From contig NZ_NJGY01000001.1 in assembly GCF_002250505.1 (NCBI RefSeq), positions 1,557,968-1,621,967 on the forward strand: a DNA stretch of 64,000 bases, read 5' to 3'. A model generated the notes under the pieces. That model was given only the letters and a program-made list of their open reading frames with translations, ran no database searches and was not told where the DNA came from. Position numbers and translations under genes: made by a program. Within the stretch, counting starts at the first letter, position 1. The number at the start of each line of letters is the position of its first letter. Source of the DNA: Janthinobacterium sp. PC23-8 (GTDB lineage Bacteria > Pseudomonadota > Gammaproteobacteria > Burkholderiales > Burkholderiaceae_D). Of the stretch, positions 1-9,383 are shown in pieces.

Positions 1-2003
1 GCGCCGTTGTAGTTGGCCGCTGGCGTGTAGGTATAGGTGCCATTGGAGTTGACCACTACCGTGCCGTGTGCAGGATCGCTCGCCTTCGCGTAGGTGACGG
101 CATCGCCATCGATATCGGTCGCTGCCGGCAGGCTGCCCGATTTGGCGATATCTTCCGCTGTCGTGAAGGCAGTGGCGGACGCGGTGGGCGCGTTATTGTC
201 CTTAAAATCGAGCACGATATCGGCACGCGCAGCGCCGGTCACGGCGCTGGCAGCCAAGCCGCTGAACGCCCCAGCGCCGAAGGTGACGCCGAAGTTGCTG
301 ATGTCATTCGCGTTGGCGTGCGCGCTGGCGTTGCCGGTGAATCTCAAGGTGGCGGTGGTGGCGCTGGTGCGCGTCAATTCGGCTGTCAGGCCGGCTGGCA
401 AATTATTGGAAAAAGTGACGCCGGACAGCAACGCGCCATCGCTGCCGCTGAACGTATTACTGCCGCTATTGGCGAGTGTAATGGTCGACGTCATCGTAAA
501 CGATCCATCATTGGCGGTCGCTTCGACGAAGTTGGTGGTGCTGTAGCTGAGCTTGGGTGCCGGGGTGTCAACGATGGTGGTAGAACCGGTCCATGGCTGT
601 GTGATGCTGAAATCATACGCGAACTGCGCGAAACCACCGGCGCCATTCACACCCGACTTGATATTGATGGAACTGAGGGAATCGTAATACACCTTGACCC
701 GGAAACCATCGGCATAAATATTGGGATTGGGTGCAGGACTGTTGGTCGTGTACACGAAGATGACCGAGCCGTCCGCCTGCACGGTCGGCACCAATTGGGT
801 GGCGGTAGACAATTCATACCTGGAAAAGCCGCTGAAAACCTGATACTGGCGATCCGTACTATTGCCCGAGGTATCGATGTCATACGAGTTGATCGCCACC
901 TTTTGCAAGGTCACCGCCGTGCCGGTGCCAGCGCCGGTGTAGGTGCCCGCCTTGTAGAAGGCGACCGTGAACGTGGCGCCGCCGCCAGCCGACGCCACGT
1001 TCAGGTTCGGCTGGAAATATTTGGTTTCAGTCGACGGCTTTCCACTGGCGTCATCATAGATGTCGATAGTGGCCCGGTCCACCGTGGTGGTCACGATCGC
1101 ATCGATGGCCTGGCCGTTGATGGTAATGACATTGCCAAAGCGCATCACGTCGCCGGTCGATTTGCCACTGCCACTGCCGCTGACGCTGGTAGCGCCGTTG
1201 AAGTCCAGCGTCTGCCAGTTGGCGTCATACACGGTCTGCACCGCCAGTTCGCCCTGCCAGCCGGCGCGGTCCAGCGCCAGGGCGGCGGTTTCAATGGCAC
1301 CATGCTGTGCTTCCAGGGTCCAGTTGCCATGGAAGGCGGCGGAACCTGTGATATCGGTCGAGGCGGCCACGTCGGCGTGGGTCAGTTCGGCCAGGCGGTC
1401 GACAAAGGCCAGGCCGGCCTTGCCTTCGGCCACGTCGCAACCATAGATCAGCAGATCGCCATTGGCCGTCAGCGACTGGCCCAGCTGCGCGAACTGGTCG
1501 CGGTACTGTTCGATATTGGCGCCTGAAATGGTGGCGCCCAGTTCGATCTGGCCGGCGGAGCCGTGCGTGACCAGGTGGATCGCATCGACCGGCGCATGGC
1601 CTTTCAGGGCCGCCAGCATTTGCTGCAAGCCGTCGCGGGTATGGTCGAGCACCACCACTTCAACGCCATCGCGCACGCCGGCCACCAGTTGCTGCAGATT
1701 GGTCACATTGTCTTCGATAAAGACGATTTCATGACGCGCCTGCTCGCCAGGCGCCACCACCGCCGCCGGCGCCTTGACCACGGCGGCGGCTTTTTCGGCG
1801 GCGGCGCGCTCGGCCGCTGCGTTGTCGGCTGCGGCGTGCTCGGCGGCCACCTTGGCGCCGACGGCGGTATCGACCGCCGCACCGTCAAACATGATGCGCT
1901 GTTCTAACACCAGCGGCGCCGGCATGCGGCGCTTGAGCGCGCGGCGGGCTGGTGCGGTTGGCGTGGTGGAAGCTTCAATGACGATGCGGTATGGATTTTT
2001 CAT
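1..2003 (-). CDS. DUF4347 / cadherin-like large surface protein, N-terminal part (C-terminus beyond window)
   Basis: The frame is open from an ATG at 2003 to the window edge (667 codons), so the gene is partial. Residues 31-43 carry a LEPR-XLL-like N-terminal motif ([10 protein letters not shown]). An Ala-rich linker follows, then a DUF4347 domain at about residues 90-240 with H147 in LVTHGSAG and C189 in IYGCDVAEG, an arrangement resembling a caspase-type His/Cys dyad (inference). Beta-rich repeat regions follow; the last visible residues ([10 protein letters not shown]) are typical of cadherin-like/VCBS tandem repeats. No classical signal peptide is seen, fitting type I export. It is the third gene of a tolC-hlyD operon, 33 bp after the adaptor, so it is the likely export cargo. 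The start has no strong Shine-Dalgarno. Confidence 0.8.
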   Translation of the reverse strand, partial: MKNPYRIVIEASTTPTAPARRALKRRMPAPLVLEQRIMFDGAAVDTAVGAKVAAEHAAADNAAAERAAAEKAAAVVKAPAAVVAPGEQARHEIVFIEDNVTNLQQLVAGVRDGVEVVVLDHTRDGLQQMLAALKGHAPVDAIHLVTHGSAGQIELGATISGANIEQYRDQFAQLGQSLTANGDLLIYGCDVAEGKAGLAFVDRLAELTHADVAASTDITGSAAFHGNWTLEAQHGAIETAALALDRAGWQGELAVQTVYDANWQTLDFNGATSVSGSGSGKSTGDVMRFGNVITINGQAIDAIVTTTVDRATIDIYDDASGKPSTETKYFQPNLNVASAGGGATFTVAFYKAGTYTGAGTGTAVTLQKVAINSYDIDTSGNSTDRQYQVFSGFSRYELSTATQLVPTVQADGSVIFVYTTNSPAPNPNIYADGFRVKVYYDSLSSINIKSGVNGAGGFAQFAYDFSITQPWTGSTTIVDTPAPKLSYSTTNFVEATANDGSFTMTSTITLANSGSNTFSGSDGALLSGVTFSNNLPAGLTAELTRTSATTATLRFTGNASAHANANDISNFGVTFGAGAFSGLAASAVTGAARADIVLDFKDNNAPTASATAFTTAEDIAKSGSLPAATDIDGDAVTYAKASDPAHGTVVVNSNGTYTYTPAANYNG

Positions 2004-2036
2004 GGCGTATTTTTATCAGTAGTTTTTTGCGATGGA

Positions 2037-2825
2037 TTATTTGCCTGTGGGCGGATTCAGGGCGACCCGCCCACTCATGCCTGCGATCAAATCGGGGAAG
2101 CGTCCATCGATGGCGGCCGACAGCTTGACCGACTGGCTGACCGGGTCGACGCGCGCGCCGATGCGCTGCACCTTGGCCGGATACGTCTTGCCCGTTTCAT
2201 CGATCGCCACCTGGAAGGCGTAGCCTGGCTTGAGCCAGGCCAGCCAGCGCGACGGCACGATGAATTCAAGCTCCAGCGCGGAGTCATCGATAATTTCCAG
2301 CAAAGCCTGGCCGGGCTGCACGTATTGCTGCTCGCGCACCTTCTGCTCGGTCACGCGGCCGGAAAATGGCGCTTGCACGCTGCATTTGCCGATCACCGCC
2401 GCGCCATAGGCCAGTTCGGCCTTGGCCTTGCCCACTTCGGCTTCCGACACTTCCAGCTCGACCTTGCCGATCGAACGCAGCTCTTCCAGGCGGCGGTTGG
2501 CGTTATAGGTGTGCTCGGCCGCCGACAGCATGGCCTTGGCCTTTTCGCGCTGCGCCTGCTGCAGCGAGCAGTCGAGCGAAATCAGGGTCTGTCCGGCGCG
2601 GAAACTGCCGCCTTCGGTGACCGCGATGCGGCTGATCTTGGCGCCGACTTCGGCGGCGACGGTGGTGTAGCGGCGCGGCGCCAGCTGGGCGCGCACTTCC
2701 TGGCGCTCCATGGCCGCGCGTGGCGCAGCCGGCGCGGGCGCAGGCACCACCGACGGCGCCGCCAGCACCGGCGCGGCGACGGCCGCAACCAGCGCCGCCA
2801 GCAGCAAAGGCTTGACGTCCATCAT
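2037..2825 (-). CDS. HlyD/RND-type periplasmic adaptor (membrane fusion) protein
   Basis: 262 residues with a Sec-type signal peptide (residues 1-22, ending VLAAP). A biotinyl-lipoyl-like half-motif follows (AEVGAKISRIAVTEGGSFRAGQ), then a short alpha-hairpin (about 85-130), the second lipoyl half (APFSGRVTEQKVREQQYVQPGQ) and a beta-barrel (LELEFIVPSRWLAWL). This is the architecture of adaptors that bridge an inner-membrane exporter to a TolC-type channel. The start codon overlaps the tolC-like stop by four bases (ATGA), so translation is probably coupled. No inner-membrane ATPase or RND pump is encoded here; a partner may lie past the left edge. Confidence 0.85.
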   Translation of the reverse strand: MMDVKPLLLAALVAAVAAPVLAAPSVVPAPAPAAPRAAMERQEVRAQLAPRRYTTVAAEVGAKISRIAVTEGGSFRAGQTLISLDCSLQQAQREKAKAMLSAAEHTYNANRRLEELRSIGKVELEVSEAEVGKAKAELAYGAAVIGKCSVQAPFSGRVTEQKVREQQYVQPGQALLEIIDDSALELEFIVPSRWLAWLKPGYAFQVAIDETGKTYPAKVQRIGARVDPVSQSVKLSAAIDGRFPDLIAGMSGRVALNPPTGK

Positions 2826-4336
2826 TTGGCCACCGCCGGCGCCTGCACGCCCTTGTTCCAGCCAGCCATCGAAGCACCCACTTCGCGGGTCAACTGATCC
2901 AAAGGCATGTTGGAGACGCTGCCCAGCACCGGCTCCAGACCCAGGGTCGCTTGCACCTTGCTGGCCGACGCCTGCAGTTGCGCCAGCGACTGATAGCGGC
3001 GCAACAGGCTCAAAATGGCGGTGGTGCTGTTGGCAACCTGTTCCAGCTTGCCCTGCGTTTCAGCCGTGCCGCGATTCTTGATATGCATGGCGATCTTGGC
3101 GTCGGCCTGCCAGATTTCATCGGCGCGCGTATATTGCTTGTAAGCGATCTGGTATTGCAGGCGCGACAGGTGTACCTGCGTCAGCACCGTCATCTGCGCC
3201 GTGATGCGGCGCTGGTCGGCCAGTTTCACGCCGGCTTCGGCCAAGCGTTTTTGCGCCGGCCCCGAGAACAGATTGAACAGGTTGTACGACAGGTGCACGC
3301 CGGCGTCGTTCCAGCGGTTGTTGATCATGTAGCGGTCGCTGTCGTAGCGCAGGTTGTAATTGAACGACAGGTTCGGGAACAGGCGCAGCATGACACGGCG
3401 CGTTTCCTCGGTGGCGATGCGGGCGTTGTAAAACTGTTCGCGGATATCGGCGTTCTGCATCACCGCCAGTTCTTCCATGCGCTCGATGGGCATGTCGAGC
3501 AAGGCTGCATCGACTTGCGCGCCGGGATCGCTCACTTCCATGAGCTGGCTCAACGGCGCGTTGATCAGGTGCGCCAGTTCCACCCGGCCCGACGACAATT
3601 CCTGCTCGATGCTTTCAAGCAGGCGCAGGTTTTCCAGCAACTGGCGCTGGTAGCGCAGCGCGTCGACGGGCGAGCGCAGGCGCTCGGCTTCGGCCTTGCG
3701 TGCATCCTTCAGCGCCTCTTCGGCCAGGTCGATCGTTTCCTGTACTTCCACACGCAGCTTTTGCGCGCTGGCCATGCGCCAGAAAGCCGTGCGCACATCC
3801 TGGATCAGCACGTGCATGGCCTTGCGGCGGCGCTCGGCGGCGATATTGACGCGGTCGGCGGTCTGTTTGGCCGTGATGTAGCTCATGCCGAAATCCAGCG
3901 CATTCCAGGTCAGGCCCAGGTCGTCGGAGGAATGGTTGCGCGCGGATGAAATATAGGGATTGGCCAGCGAAGGCTTGCCGGTCACGGAATCGACGCTGCG
4001 CGTGATCAATTCCTGGTCGCGCGTGGTGTAACCGGCGTTGGCCATCAACTGCGGCAGCATGTCCCAGTTGGCGCTGTCAAGCTGGTTCATCGCCAGTGCC
4101 TCTTCCATCACGCGCGTGCGGCGCTCGAGGTTGTACTTCAGCGCCCGCGCGATCGCCTCATCCATGGTCAAGGCGCCCACCACCGGCGGCACGTTTTCCA
4201 TCGCCTCCTGGCGATCCAGGGCGGTCTGGGTCGTCAGCTCGGTACTGGCCAACGGTTGTACTTGAACGGTGCCGCACGCCGTCAGCATGACGGTGACGCA
4301 AGCTGCTACAGCTTGGACGATGAATTTTTTTTGCAT
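2822..4336 (-). CDS. TolC-family outer-membrane efflux lipoprotein
   Basis: I place the start at the ATG at 4336 (504 residues), because it gives a lipoprotein signal peptide MQKKFIVQAVAACVTVMLTAC with lipobox LTAC; an in-frame TTG lies 48 bp upstream but adds residues before the signal. The body has the duplicated coiled-coil/beta layout of outer-membrane efflux proteins: opening TMDEAIARALKYNLERR near residue 60, long helical stretches (LRVEVQETIDLAEEALKDAR), and a second repeat around SFNYNLRYDSDRY. It should form the trimeric outer-membrane exit duct. It is the first gene of a three-gene operon with the HlyD adaptor and the DUF4347 surface protein. Confidence 0.88.
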   Translation of the reverse strand: MQKKFIVQAVAACVTVMLTACGTVQVQPLASTELTTQTALDRQEAMENVPPVVGALTMDEAIARALKYNLERRTRVMEEALAMNQLDSANWDMLPQLMANAGYTTRDQELITRSVDSVTGKPSLANPYISSARNHSSDDLGLTWNALDFGMSYITAKQTADRVNIAAERRRKAMHVLIQDVRTAFWRMASAQKLRVEVQETIDLAEEALKDARKAEAERLRSPVDALRYQRQLLENLRLLESIEQELSSGRVELAHLINAPLSQLMEVSDPGAQVDAALLDMPIERMEELAVMQNADIREQFYNARIATEETRRVMLRLFPNLSFNYNLRYDSDRYMINNRWNDAGVHLSYNLFNLFSGPAQKRLAEAGVKLADQRRITAQMTVLTQVHLSRLQYQIAYKQYTRADEIWQADAKIAMHIKNRGTAETQGKLEQVANSTTAILSLLRRYQSLAQLQASASKVQATLGLEPVLGSVSNMPLDQLTREVGASMAGWNKGVQAPAVAK

Positions 4337-4406
4337 GGGATCTAGGCGGACAGAAGGGTTATCGATGGAGTTATTGATTTGCAACTACTATTTTTTATTT
4401 GGAGAT

Positions 4407-4422
4407 ATTGACCTTGGTCAAT
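4407..4422. promoter_or_regulatory. Inverted repeat ATTGACC-tt-GGTCAAT, candidate operator
   Basis: Two perfect 7-bp arms separated by two bases, about 70 bp upstream of the chosen tolC-like start. The size and symmetry suit a dimeric repressor or activator. No specific regulator family is identified. Confidence 0.4.
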
Positions 4423-4471
4423 TATATTTTATGCAAACATTTCTGCCTAGACTCGAAGATGATATTTATGC

Positions 4472-4491
4472 AAATTTTCATATGAAAATTT
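4472..4491. promoter_or_regulatory. Perfect 20-bp AT-rich palindrome, candidate operator
   Basis: AAATTTTCAT followed directly by its reverse complement ATGAAAATTT, about 140 bp upstream of the tolC-like start. A perfect 20-bp palindrome in a short intergenic region suggests a regulator-binding site, though AT-rich DNA raises the chance of coincidence. Confidence 0.4.
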
Positions 4492-4583
4492 CATTATCAA
4501 TACATAAAATAACATTTACATATCAATACTGAAATACTTTCCTGTTTATCATATCAAATGGCGTTTTTCACCGACAATGGACG

Positions 4584-4610
4584 AAAAAAAACCCGGTTAA
4601 CTACCCCGGG
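4584..4610 (-). terminator. Rho-independent terminator of the mpl-ubiC-RNB operon
   Basis: On the minus strand, CCCGG pairs with CCGGG around a short loop and is followed by eight T's (A-run at 4584-4591 on the plus strand). It lies 30 bp past the RNB-protein stop. Confidence 0.75.
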
Positions 4611-4639
4611 CATTGCTGCAGATTTATGTGACAGCGTTT

Positions 4640-6697
4640 TTATTTTGGCGCGGCTGGTTCTTCCGCCGTGACTTCGGCCATGTCTACCTCGGCGGCCGGA
4701 TTGGCGGGCTCGACAGCATCGCCTTCGACTTCGGCGGCGGCCCCCTCTTCCTCCTCCTCATACTCGCCGGTCGCTGCGGCATCGTCGTCGCTGGCGGCGA
4801 TTTCCAGCAGGCGCGCTTCGATGCTGAGATCGACTTCATCCCAGCGCAGCAAGTCCAGTTTCACTTGCGCGCCGCGCGCCACGGCCGGCATGCCCGGCAG
4901 CTTGATGACCAGCGGAATGTCGACCAGGCGCAGGATTTCGTCTTTCAGGACCACCGCATCGACCTGGCGCGCGTCTTCCTGCGCCAGCCAGCGCAAGCAC
5001 CAGTAGCGTTCCATGTTCGACTGGAAGTCGCCGTAGGCGGCATAGGCCGCATCAAAGGCCGAGACGATGGCGAACAGATTGGCGTCGCGCGGCTTGAACG
5101 GGGCCACCAGCGGGGCGGTCACGCCATGCTCGGCGCAGGCGATGATCTGCCATTGATTGACCAGGTCGGTGTAACGGCGCAGCGGCGAGGTGCTCCACGC
5201 ATATTGATCGACACCCAGGCCCTGGTGCGGCGCCGCATGGGTCACCATGCGCACCTGCATCTTGGCCGCCCAGCCATTGCCGGTGCCGCCACCTTGGCTG
5301 CGGTAGATGCCGGGCACGCCATGATCGTGCAGCATCTTGCCCCAGGTGCTGTTGGCAAAGATCATCAGTTCGGCGACGATCTTGTCGAGCGGCGCGCCAC
5401 GCTTGCGGCGCACCACGCTGACGATATCGTTTTCCACATAGAAATTGAAATCGACACGGTTGTTCTGCTCGGGCTTCAGGCCAAACCCTTCGCGCTTTTT
5501 CATGCGGCCCTGTTCGAGCTGCTGCGCCCACTGCCACAGCACGGCAAAGTCGGCCTTGTGCGGATACTCGCCCTCGCCGCTGGCCAGGGTTTCCTCGTTG
5601 ACCACGTCGTCGAGCTGGTTATGGCGCAGGTTGCTGGCGATCGGCACCAGCTCGGCGCGCGTTTCCGTGCTGACCACAGCCCAGTCGGCTTTCGGGTCCA
5701 GTGTGGCGTACAGCGACAGCGCCGGGCAGGTCGTTCCTTCAGCCAGGGTAAAGGCGTTGACGATTTCGTCGGGCAGCATGGTGATCTTGTCGCCCGGCAT
5801 GTAGACGGTCGACATGCGCTGGCGCGCCATCTTGTCGATCGCGTCGTCCGGGCGTATGCCCAGGCCCGGCGCGGCGATATGGATGCCGACCTTGACGTTG
5901 CCGTCGGGCAAAGGCTGCACCGAGAAGGCATCGTCGATCTCGGTGGTGGTCACGTCATCGATGGAAAATGCGGCCACGTCGGCCAGCGGCAGCCTGGCGG
6001 TAACGGACGGCACCGGCACATTCGGAAAACCGGCGCCTTTCGGGAAGTTCTCAAACAAAAACTTCGACAAATGCAGCTCTTTCGGCGTGGCCACGCCGCC
6101 GGTGGCCAGCATCAAACGCGGCGCGCTGGTGTGCAATTCATTGCAGGCCGCTTCGAGCGCCTTGTATTCGATGGTGTTCTTGTCGGGCTTGAACAGCAGT
6201 TGCAGCACCATGGCCTGCATCGCGGCCGGCAAGCGGTTCTGCCGGAGCTCGTCCACATAGCCGGCCTGCACCAGCGCCTGCTGCTTTTTCTTTTCGATGC
6301 CGGCCAGCGCGGCCTTCAAGGACGCTTCCGGCGCGGCCTTGTAGTGGCCCCGGCCCTTCTTGTAGAAATACACGGGCGCCGAATGCAGCGACAAGATCAG
6401 GCCGGCCGCTTCAAACGGCAACGGCGCGTGGCCAAAGTATTCGGCACCCAGTTCGGCAAAGCCGAATTCCTCTTCGCCTGCTACTTCCCACAGGAAATCG
6501 AGGTCGATTTCGGCGGCGACGTTCCTGGCCTGCTCCAGCAGTTCGCCCGGCGCCGGCTTCTCATATTGCAACAGCACATCCTTGACCTTGACCTTGGTGC
6601 GCTTGCCGCTGGCCATTTCGACCTGGTATGCCTCGCCTGCCTGCGACAGGACCGTGCCGACCTTGAAATCGCCGGATTCTTCAAAAAATAGATTCAT
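4640..6697 (-). CDS. RNB-domain (RNase II/R family) exoribonuclease
   Basis: 685 residues. The RNB catalytic motif is at about residues 244-260 (FSIDDVTTTEIDDAFSV), with the clustered aspartates that bind Mg2+ in 3'-5' processive exoribonucleases. The conserved STSPLRRYTDLVNQWQ block follows in the second half. Flanking regions are shorter than in RNase R, and no clear C-terminal S1 domain is seen; the last about 60 residues are very acidic (EEEEEGAAAEVEGDAVEPA). It is last in the mpl-esterase-ubiC-RNB minus operon, starting two bases after the ubiC stop. RNA turnover is the expected role; the exact orthologue (rnb or a betaproteobacterial paralogue) is unclear. Confidence 0.88.
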   Translation of the reverse strand: MNLFFEESGDFKVGTVLSQAGEAYQVEMASGKRTKVKVKDVLLQYEKPAPGELLEQARNVAAEIDLDFLWEVAGEEEFGFAELGAEYFGHAPLPFEAAGLILSLHSAPVYFYKKGRGHYKAAPEASLKAALAGIEKKKQQALVQAGYVDELRQNRLPAAMQAMVLQLLFKPDKNTIEYKALEAACNELHTSAPRLMLATGGVATPKELHLSKFLFENFPKGAGFPNVPVPSVTARLPLADVAAFSIDDVTTTEIDDAFSVQPLPDGNVKVGIHIAAPGLGIRPDDAIDKMARQRMSTVYMPGDKITMLPDEIVNAFTLAEGTTCPALSLYATLDPKADWAVVSTETRAELVPIASNLRHNQLDDVVNEETLASGEGEYPHKADFAVLWQWAQQLEQGRMKKREGFGLKPEQNNRVDFNFYVENDIVSVVRRKRGAPLDKIVAELMIFANSTWGKMLHDHGVPGIYRSQGGGTGNGWAAKMQVRMVTHAAPHQGLGVDQYAWSTSPLRRYTDLVNQWQIIACAEHGVTAPLVAPFKPRDANLFAIVSAFDAAYAAYGDFQSNMERYWCLRWLAQEDARQVDAVVLKDEILRLVDIPLVIKLPGMPAVARGAQVKLDLLRWDEVDLSIEARLLEIAASDDDAAATGEYEEEEEGAAAEVEGDAVEPANPAAEVDMAEVTAEEPAAPK

Positions 6698-6699
6698 TA

Positions 6700-7305
6700 T
6701 TATGCTTTATTGATTAATGTGTCAGTTGCAACGACAGGTGCCAGTTCCAGCACCGCCGGCAGAAATACTTCCGTGACCAGCAGCAAGCCCTGATGACGCC
6801 GATACAGGCAGCGGCGCGCAAAGAACAGCGCCTGTTCCGGCGCGGCCCGCCCCTCCAGCGCCAGTGCCGCTTGCGCCCGCCGCACCAATGGATGGCCGGC
6901 GCGCAGCCGCGCAAATTCCAGTCCACTGCGGCGCACCATGCGGTCGCCAAACAAGGTCGTGCCCAGCGAGCGTTCGCCCAGCCCTGAAAACAGCGGCCAG
7001 TCAGTGGCCGTGGCCTGCATCGGCACGACAGTATGGCCATATACCGCAGGCCTGTTATCACAGCGCAGCAGCACGTCGCGCTCCCACACCCTGCCCGCCC
7101 GGTGCAAGCCGATAATGGCCGCCTCGTCCGTCAAACAGCGTGCAGTTTCCTGATGCAAGCACTGCACGCGAAACGCGCGGCTGTGGGCTTTCAGCTTGGC
7201 CGTCAGCGAGCCGCCGGCCGCGAGCCAGTGGCGCATGGATGGCGGCGCATGGACGGCAGTCACATGCGCATGCCATTGCGCCTGCCGCAGCGAGCCCGGC
7301 CTCAC
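6700..7305 (-). CDS. ubiC: Chorismate--pyruvate lyase
   Basis: Converts chorismate to 4-hydroxybenzoate plus pyruvate, the first committed step of ubiquinone synthesis. Family blocks visible are WERDVLLRCDNRPAVYGHTV, LGERSLGTTLFGD, the ARRCLY segment and a closing LLVTEVFLP. I choose the GTG at 7305 (201 residues), because it overlaps the upstream esterase stop as GTGA; a TTG 27 bp further upstream lies within the esterase. It is translationally coupled in the mpl-esterase-ubiC-RNB operon. Confidence 0.87.
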   Translation of the reverse strand: MRPGSLRQAQWHAHVTAVHAPPSMRHWLAAGGSLTAKLKAHSRAFRVQCLHQETARCLTDEAAIIGLHRAGRVWERDVLLRCDNRPAVYGHTVVPMQATATDWPLFSGLGERSLGTTLFGDRMVRRSGLEFARLRAGHPLVRRAQAALALEGRAAPEQALFFARRCLYRRHQGLLLVTEVFLPAVLELAPVVATDTLINKA

Positions 7306-7886
7306 TGACCCGCTTTCGTATCGATCCCGCAAAATTGCAGTACCGGCGCCAGATAGTCGGCAAACTCGCTGATGCCATGGTCGCTGCCGTTGATGATGGT
7401 CTGCCGCGCCCCTGCATAATGCGCCACCATGTGGCGGTAGTCGAGTACTTCGTCGCCGGTGGCGGCGATCAGGAAATAACGCTCGGGCTGGCTGACGGCC
7501 GGCACGGCAAAACCGCGCAATTCGTCAATATGGCCGCGCTTGAATTCGAACGGCTCGTCGGAATGAAACGCCGTCGTTACGCCCACATGCTGTTCCAGGT
7601 CCAGCAGCGGCACGATGGCGGGATTGAGCAGCACGGCGCGGCAACCCAGCTGTTCGGCCAGCCAGGTGGCGTAATAGCCGCCCAGCGACGAGCCGATAAT
7701 GATCAGCTCCCGTGCTGGCACGTCCTTGACCAGCGACAAGGCCAGTTCGATCGCCAACTTCGGTGAAGCAGGCAGTTGCGGACACAGCCATTCCTGGCTG
7801 CGCCCCAGCGCCTGCATCCGCGCGGCCAGCAGGCGCGACTTCATCGACAGCGGCGACGAGCGAAATCCATGCAGGTACAGAATCAT
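7302..7886 (-). CDS. YqiA/YcfP-type alpha/beta-fold esterase
   Basis: 194 residues, the normal size for the small UPF0227/YqiA-like hydrolases. The start MILYLHGFRSSP gives the oxyanion HG motif. The nucleophile elbow is GSSLGG (Ser near residue 67), with a probable Asp in TGDEVLDY and His in GSDHGI completing a Ser-Asp-His triad. It is cytoplasmic, with no signal peptide. It overlaps mpl upstream (ATGA) and ubiC downstream. The substrate cannot be read from sequence; E. coli YqiA hydrolyses short acyl esters. Confidence 0.85.
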   Translation of the reverse strand: MILYLHGFRSSPLSMKSRLLAARMQALGRSQEWLCPQLPASPKLAIELALSLVKDVPARELIIIGSSLGGYYATWLAEQLGCRAVLLNPAIVPLLDLEQHVGVTTAFHSDEPFEFKRGHIDELRGFAVPAVSQPERYFLIAATGDEVLDYRHMVAHYAGARQTIINGSDHGISEFADYLAPVLQFCGIDTKAGQ

Positions 7887-9271
7887 CGGCCCAGGGCCTC
7901 CAGCAATTTCTGGTGCACGCCGCCAAAGCCGCCATTGCTCATCACGATGATCTGGTCACCCGGGCGCGCCGCAGCGGCCACGGCCGCCACCAGCGCATCG
8001 ATCTCTTCATAAGCGCTGGCAATCTTGCCCAGCGGCGCCAGCGCGTCAGCCAGGCTCCAGCCCAGCGCCTGCTGGCTGCCAAAACCAAATACCAGGTCGG
8101 CATCCTTCAGGCTGGCTGGCAGCGCATCCTTCATGGCGCCCAGCTTCATGGTGTTCGAGCGCGGTTCCAGCACGGCGAGGATGCGGCCGGTGTTGCCTGC
8201 GCTTTTACCTATTTTTTGGCGCAGCCCGCCCACGGTGGTGGCGATCGCCGTCGGATGGTGGGCAAAATCGTCGTAAACGGTAATATTGTCGACCACGCCG
8301 CGCACTTCCATGCGCCGCTTGACGCTCTCGAAGCTGGCCAGCGAAGCGCAGGCCTGGGCAATCGGCACGCCCACATGGCGCGCGCAAGCAATCGCCGCCA
8401 GCGCATTGCTGCGGTTGTGCTTGCCGGTGAGCGACCACGCCACATGGCCTTCCTGCCGGCCATTGAACAATACATCGAAACTGCCGTTGTCCTGTTCGGT
8501 CAACTGCCAGTTGGCGTCCTGGCCAAAACTTTCCTGTTCGCTCCAGCAGCCGCGCGCCAGCACGCGCTGCAACGATGCTTCATCGCGATTGACGATCAGC
8601 CGGCCGATACCGGGCACGGTGCGCACCAGATGGTGGAATTGGGTCTCGATGGCATGCAGATCGGGGAAGATATCGGCGTGATCGTATTCCAGGTTGTTCA
8701 TCACGGCGGTTTTCGCGTGGTAATGGACAAACTTGCTGCGCTTGTCGAAAAACGCCGTGTCGTATTCATCGGCTTCGATCACGAAGAAGTCCGACTCCGC
8801 GCTTTTGCCGTCGATCGTGCCCGAGAGGCGCGCGGAAATGCCGAAGTTCATCGGCACGCCGCCGATCAGGAAGCCCGGCGCGTAGCCTGCGTCTTCCAGT
8901 ATCCACGCCAGCATGGCCGACGTCGTCGTCTTGCCGTGCGTGCCGGCCACGGCCAGCACCCATTTGTTACGCAGGATATGTTCGCCTATCCATTGCGGGC
9001 CAGACACATACGGCAGGCTGCGGTTGAGGATTTCCTCGACCAGCGGGTTGCCGCGCGAGACGACATTACCGATCACATATAAATCCGGGTTCAGTTCGGT
9101 CTGCTTCGGGTCGAAACCCTGTATCAGTTCGATGCCCTGTGCTTCCAGCTGGGTACTCATCGGTGGGTAGACGTTGGCGTCGCAGCCGGTGACTTTATGG
9201 CCGGCTTCCTTGGCCAGGACAGCCAGGCCGCCCATGAAGGTACCGCAAATGCCGAGGATATGAATATGCAT
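7883..9271 (-). CDS. mpl: UDP-N-acetylmuramate:L-alanyl-gamma-D-glutamyl-meso-diaminopimelate ligase
   Basis: Murein-tripeptide recycling ligase of the Mur ligase family. I start at the ATG at 9271, giving the canonical MHIHILGICGTFMGG N-terminus (462 residues); longer in-frame extensions use a TTG and add non-family sequence. The ATP-binding P-loop is visible as AVAGTHGKTTTSAMLAW, followed by ADEYDTAFFDKRSKF and the YDDFAHHPTAI block. It is the first gene of a four-gene operon and divergent from an uncharacterised plus-strand gene. Confidence 0.93.
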   Translation of the reverse strand: MHIHILGICGTFMGGLAVLAKEAGHKVTGCDANVYPPMSTQLEAQGIELIQGFDPKQTELNPDLYVIGNVVSRGNPLVEEILNRSLPYVSGPQWIGEHILRNKWVLAVAGTHGKTTTSAMLAWILEDAGYAPGFLIGGVPMNFGISARLSGTIDGKSAESDFFVIEADEYDTAFFDKRSKFVHYHAKTAVMNNLEYDHADIFPDLHAIETQFHHLVRTVPGIGRLIVNRDEASLQRVLARGCWSEQESFGQDANWQLTEQDNGSFDVLFNGRQEGHVAWSLTGKHNRSNALAAIACARHVGVPIAQACASLASFESVKRRMEVRGVVDNITVYDDFAHHPTAIATTVGGLRQKIGKSAGNTGRILAVLEPRSNTMKLGAMKDALPASLKDADLVFGFGSQQALGWSLADALAPLGKIASAYEEIDALVAAVAAAARPGDQIIVMSNGGFGGVHQKLLEALGR

Positions 9272-9383
9272 GTGATCAGTGCGTAAGACGCGCAAGGCGC
9301 GCTTGTTAATGTAAGGAACGAAGGTCAAGTATGGGATTTTAACCGACGCCATGGTTTTTTCCGCTTCAGAGTATGATCGGGGA

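Larger units (their letters stand above)
4337..4583. other. AT-rich intergenic promoter region of the tolC-hlyD-DUF4347 operon
   Basis: About 250 bp with no gene, clearly richer in A/T than its surroundings. It holds two separate palindromes, listed individually, and should carry the promoter of the minus-strand tolC-hlyD operon. No convincing -35/-10 pair was picked. Confidence 0.6.

Noticed and set aside
66..1526. Long plus-strand open frame (486 codons)
   Set aside because: Antisense shadow of the DUF4347 surface-protein gene; Arg/Gly/His-rich with no family motif.
4613..6691. 692-codon plus-strand frame
   Set aside because: Antisense of the RNB ribonuclease gene, whose motifs are clear.
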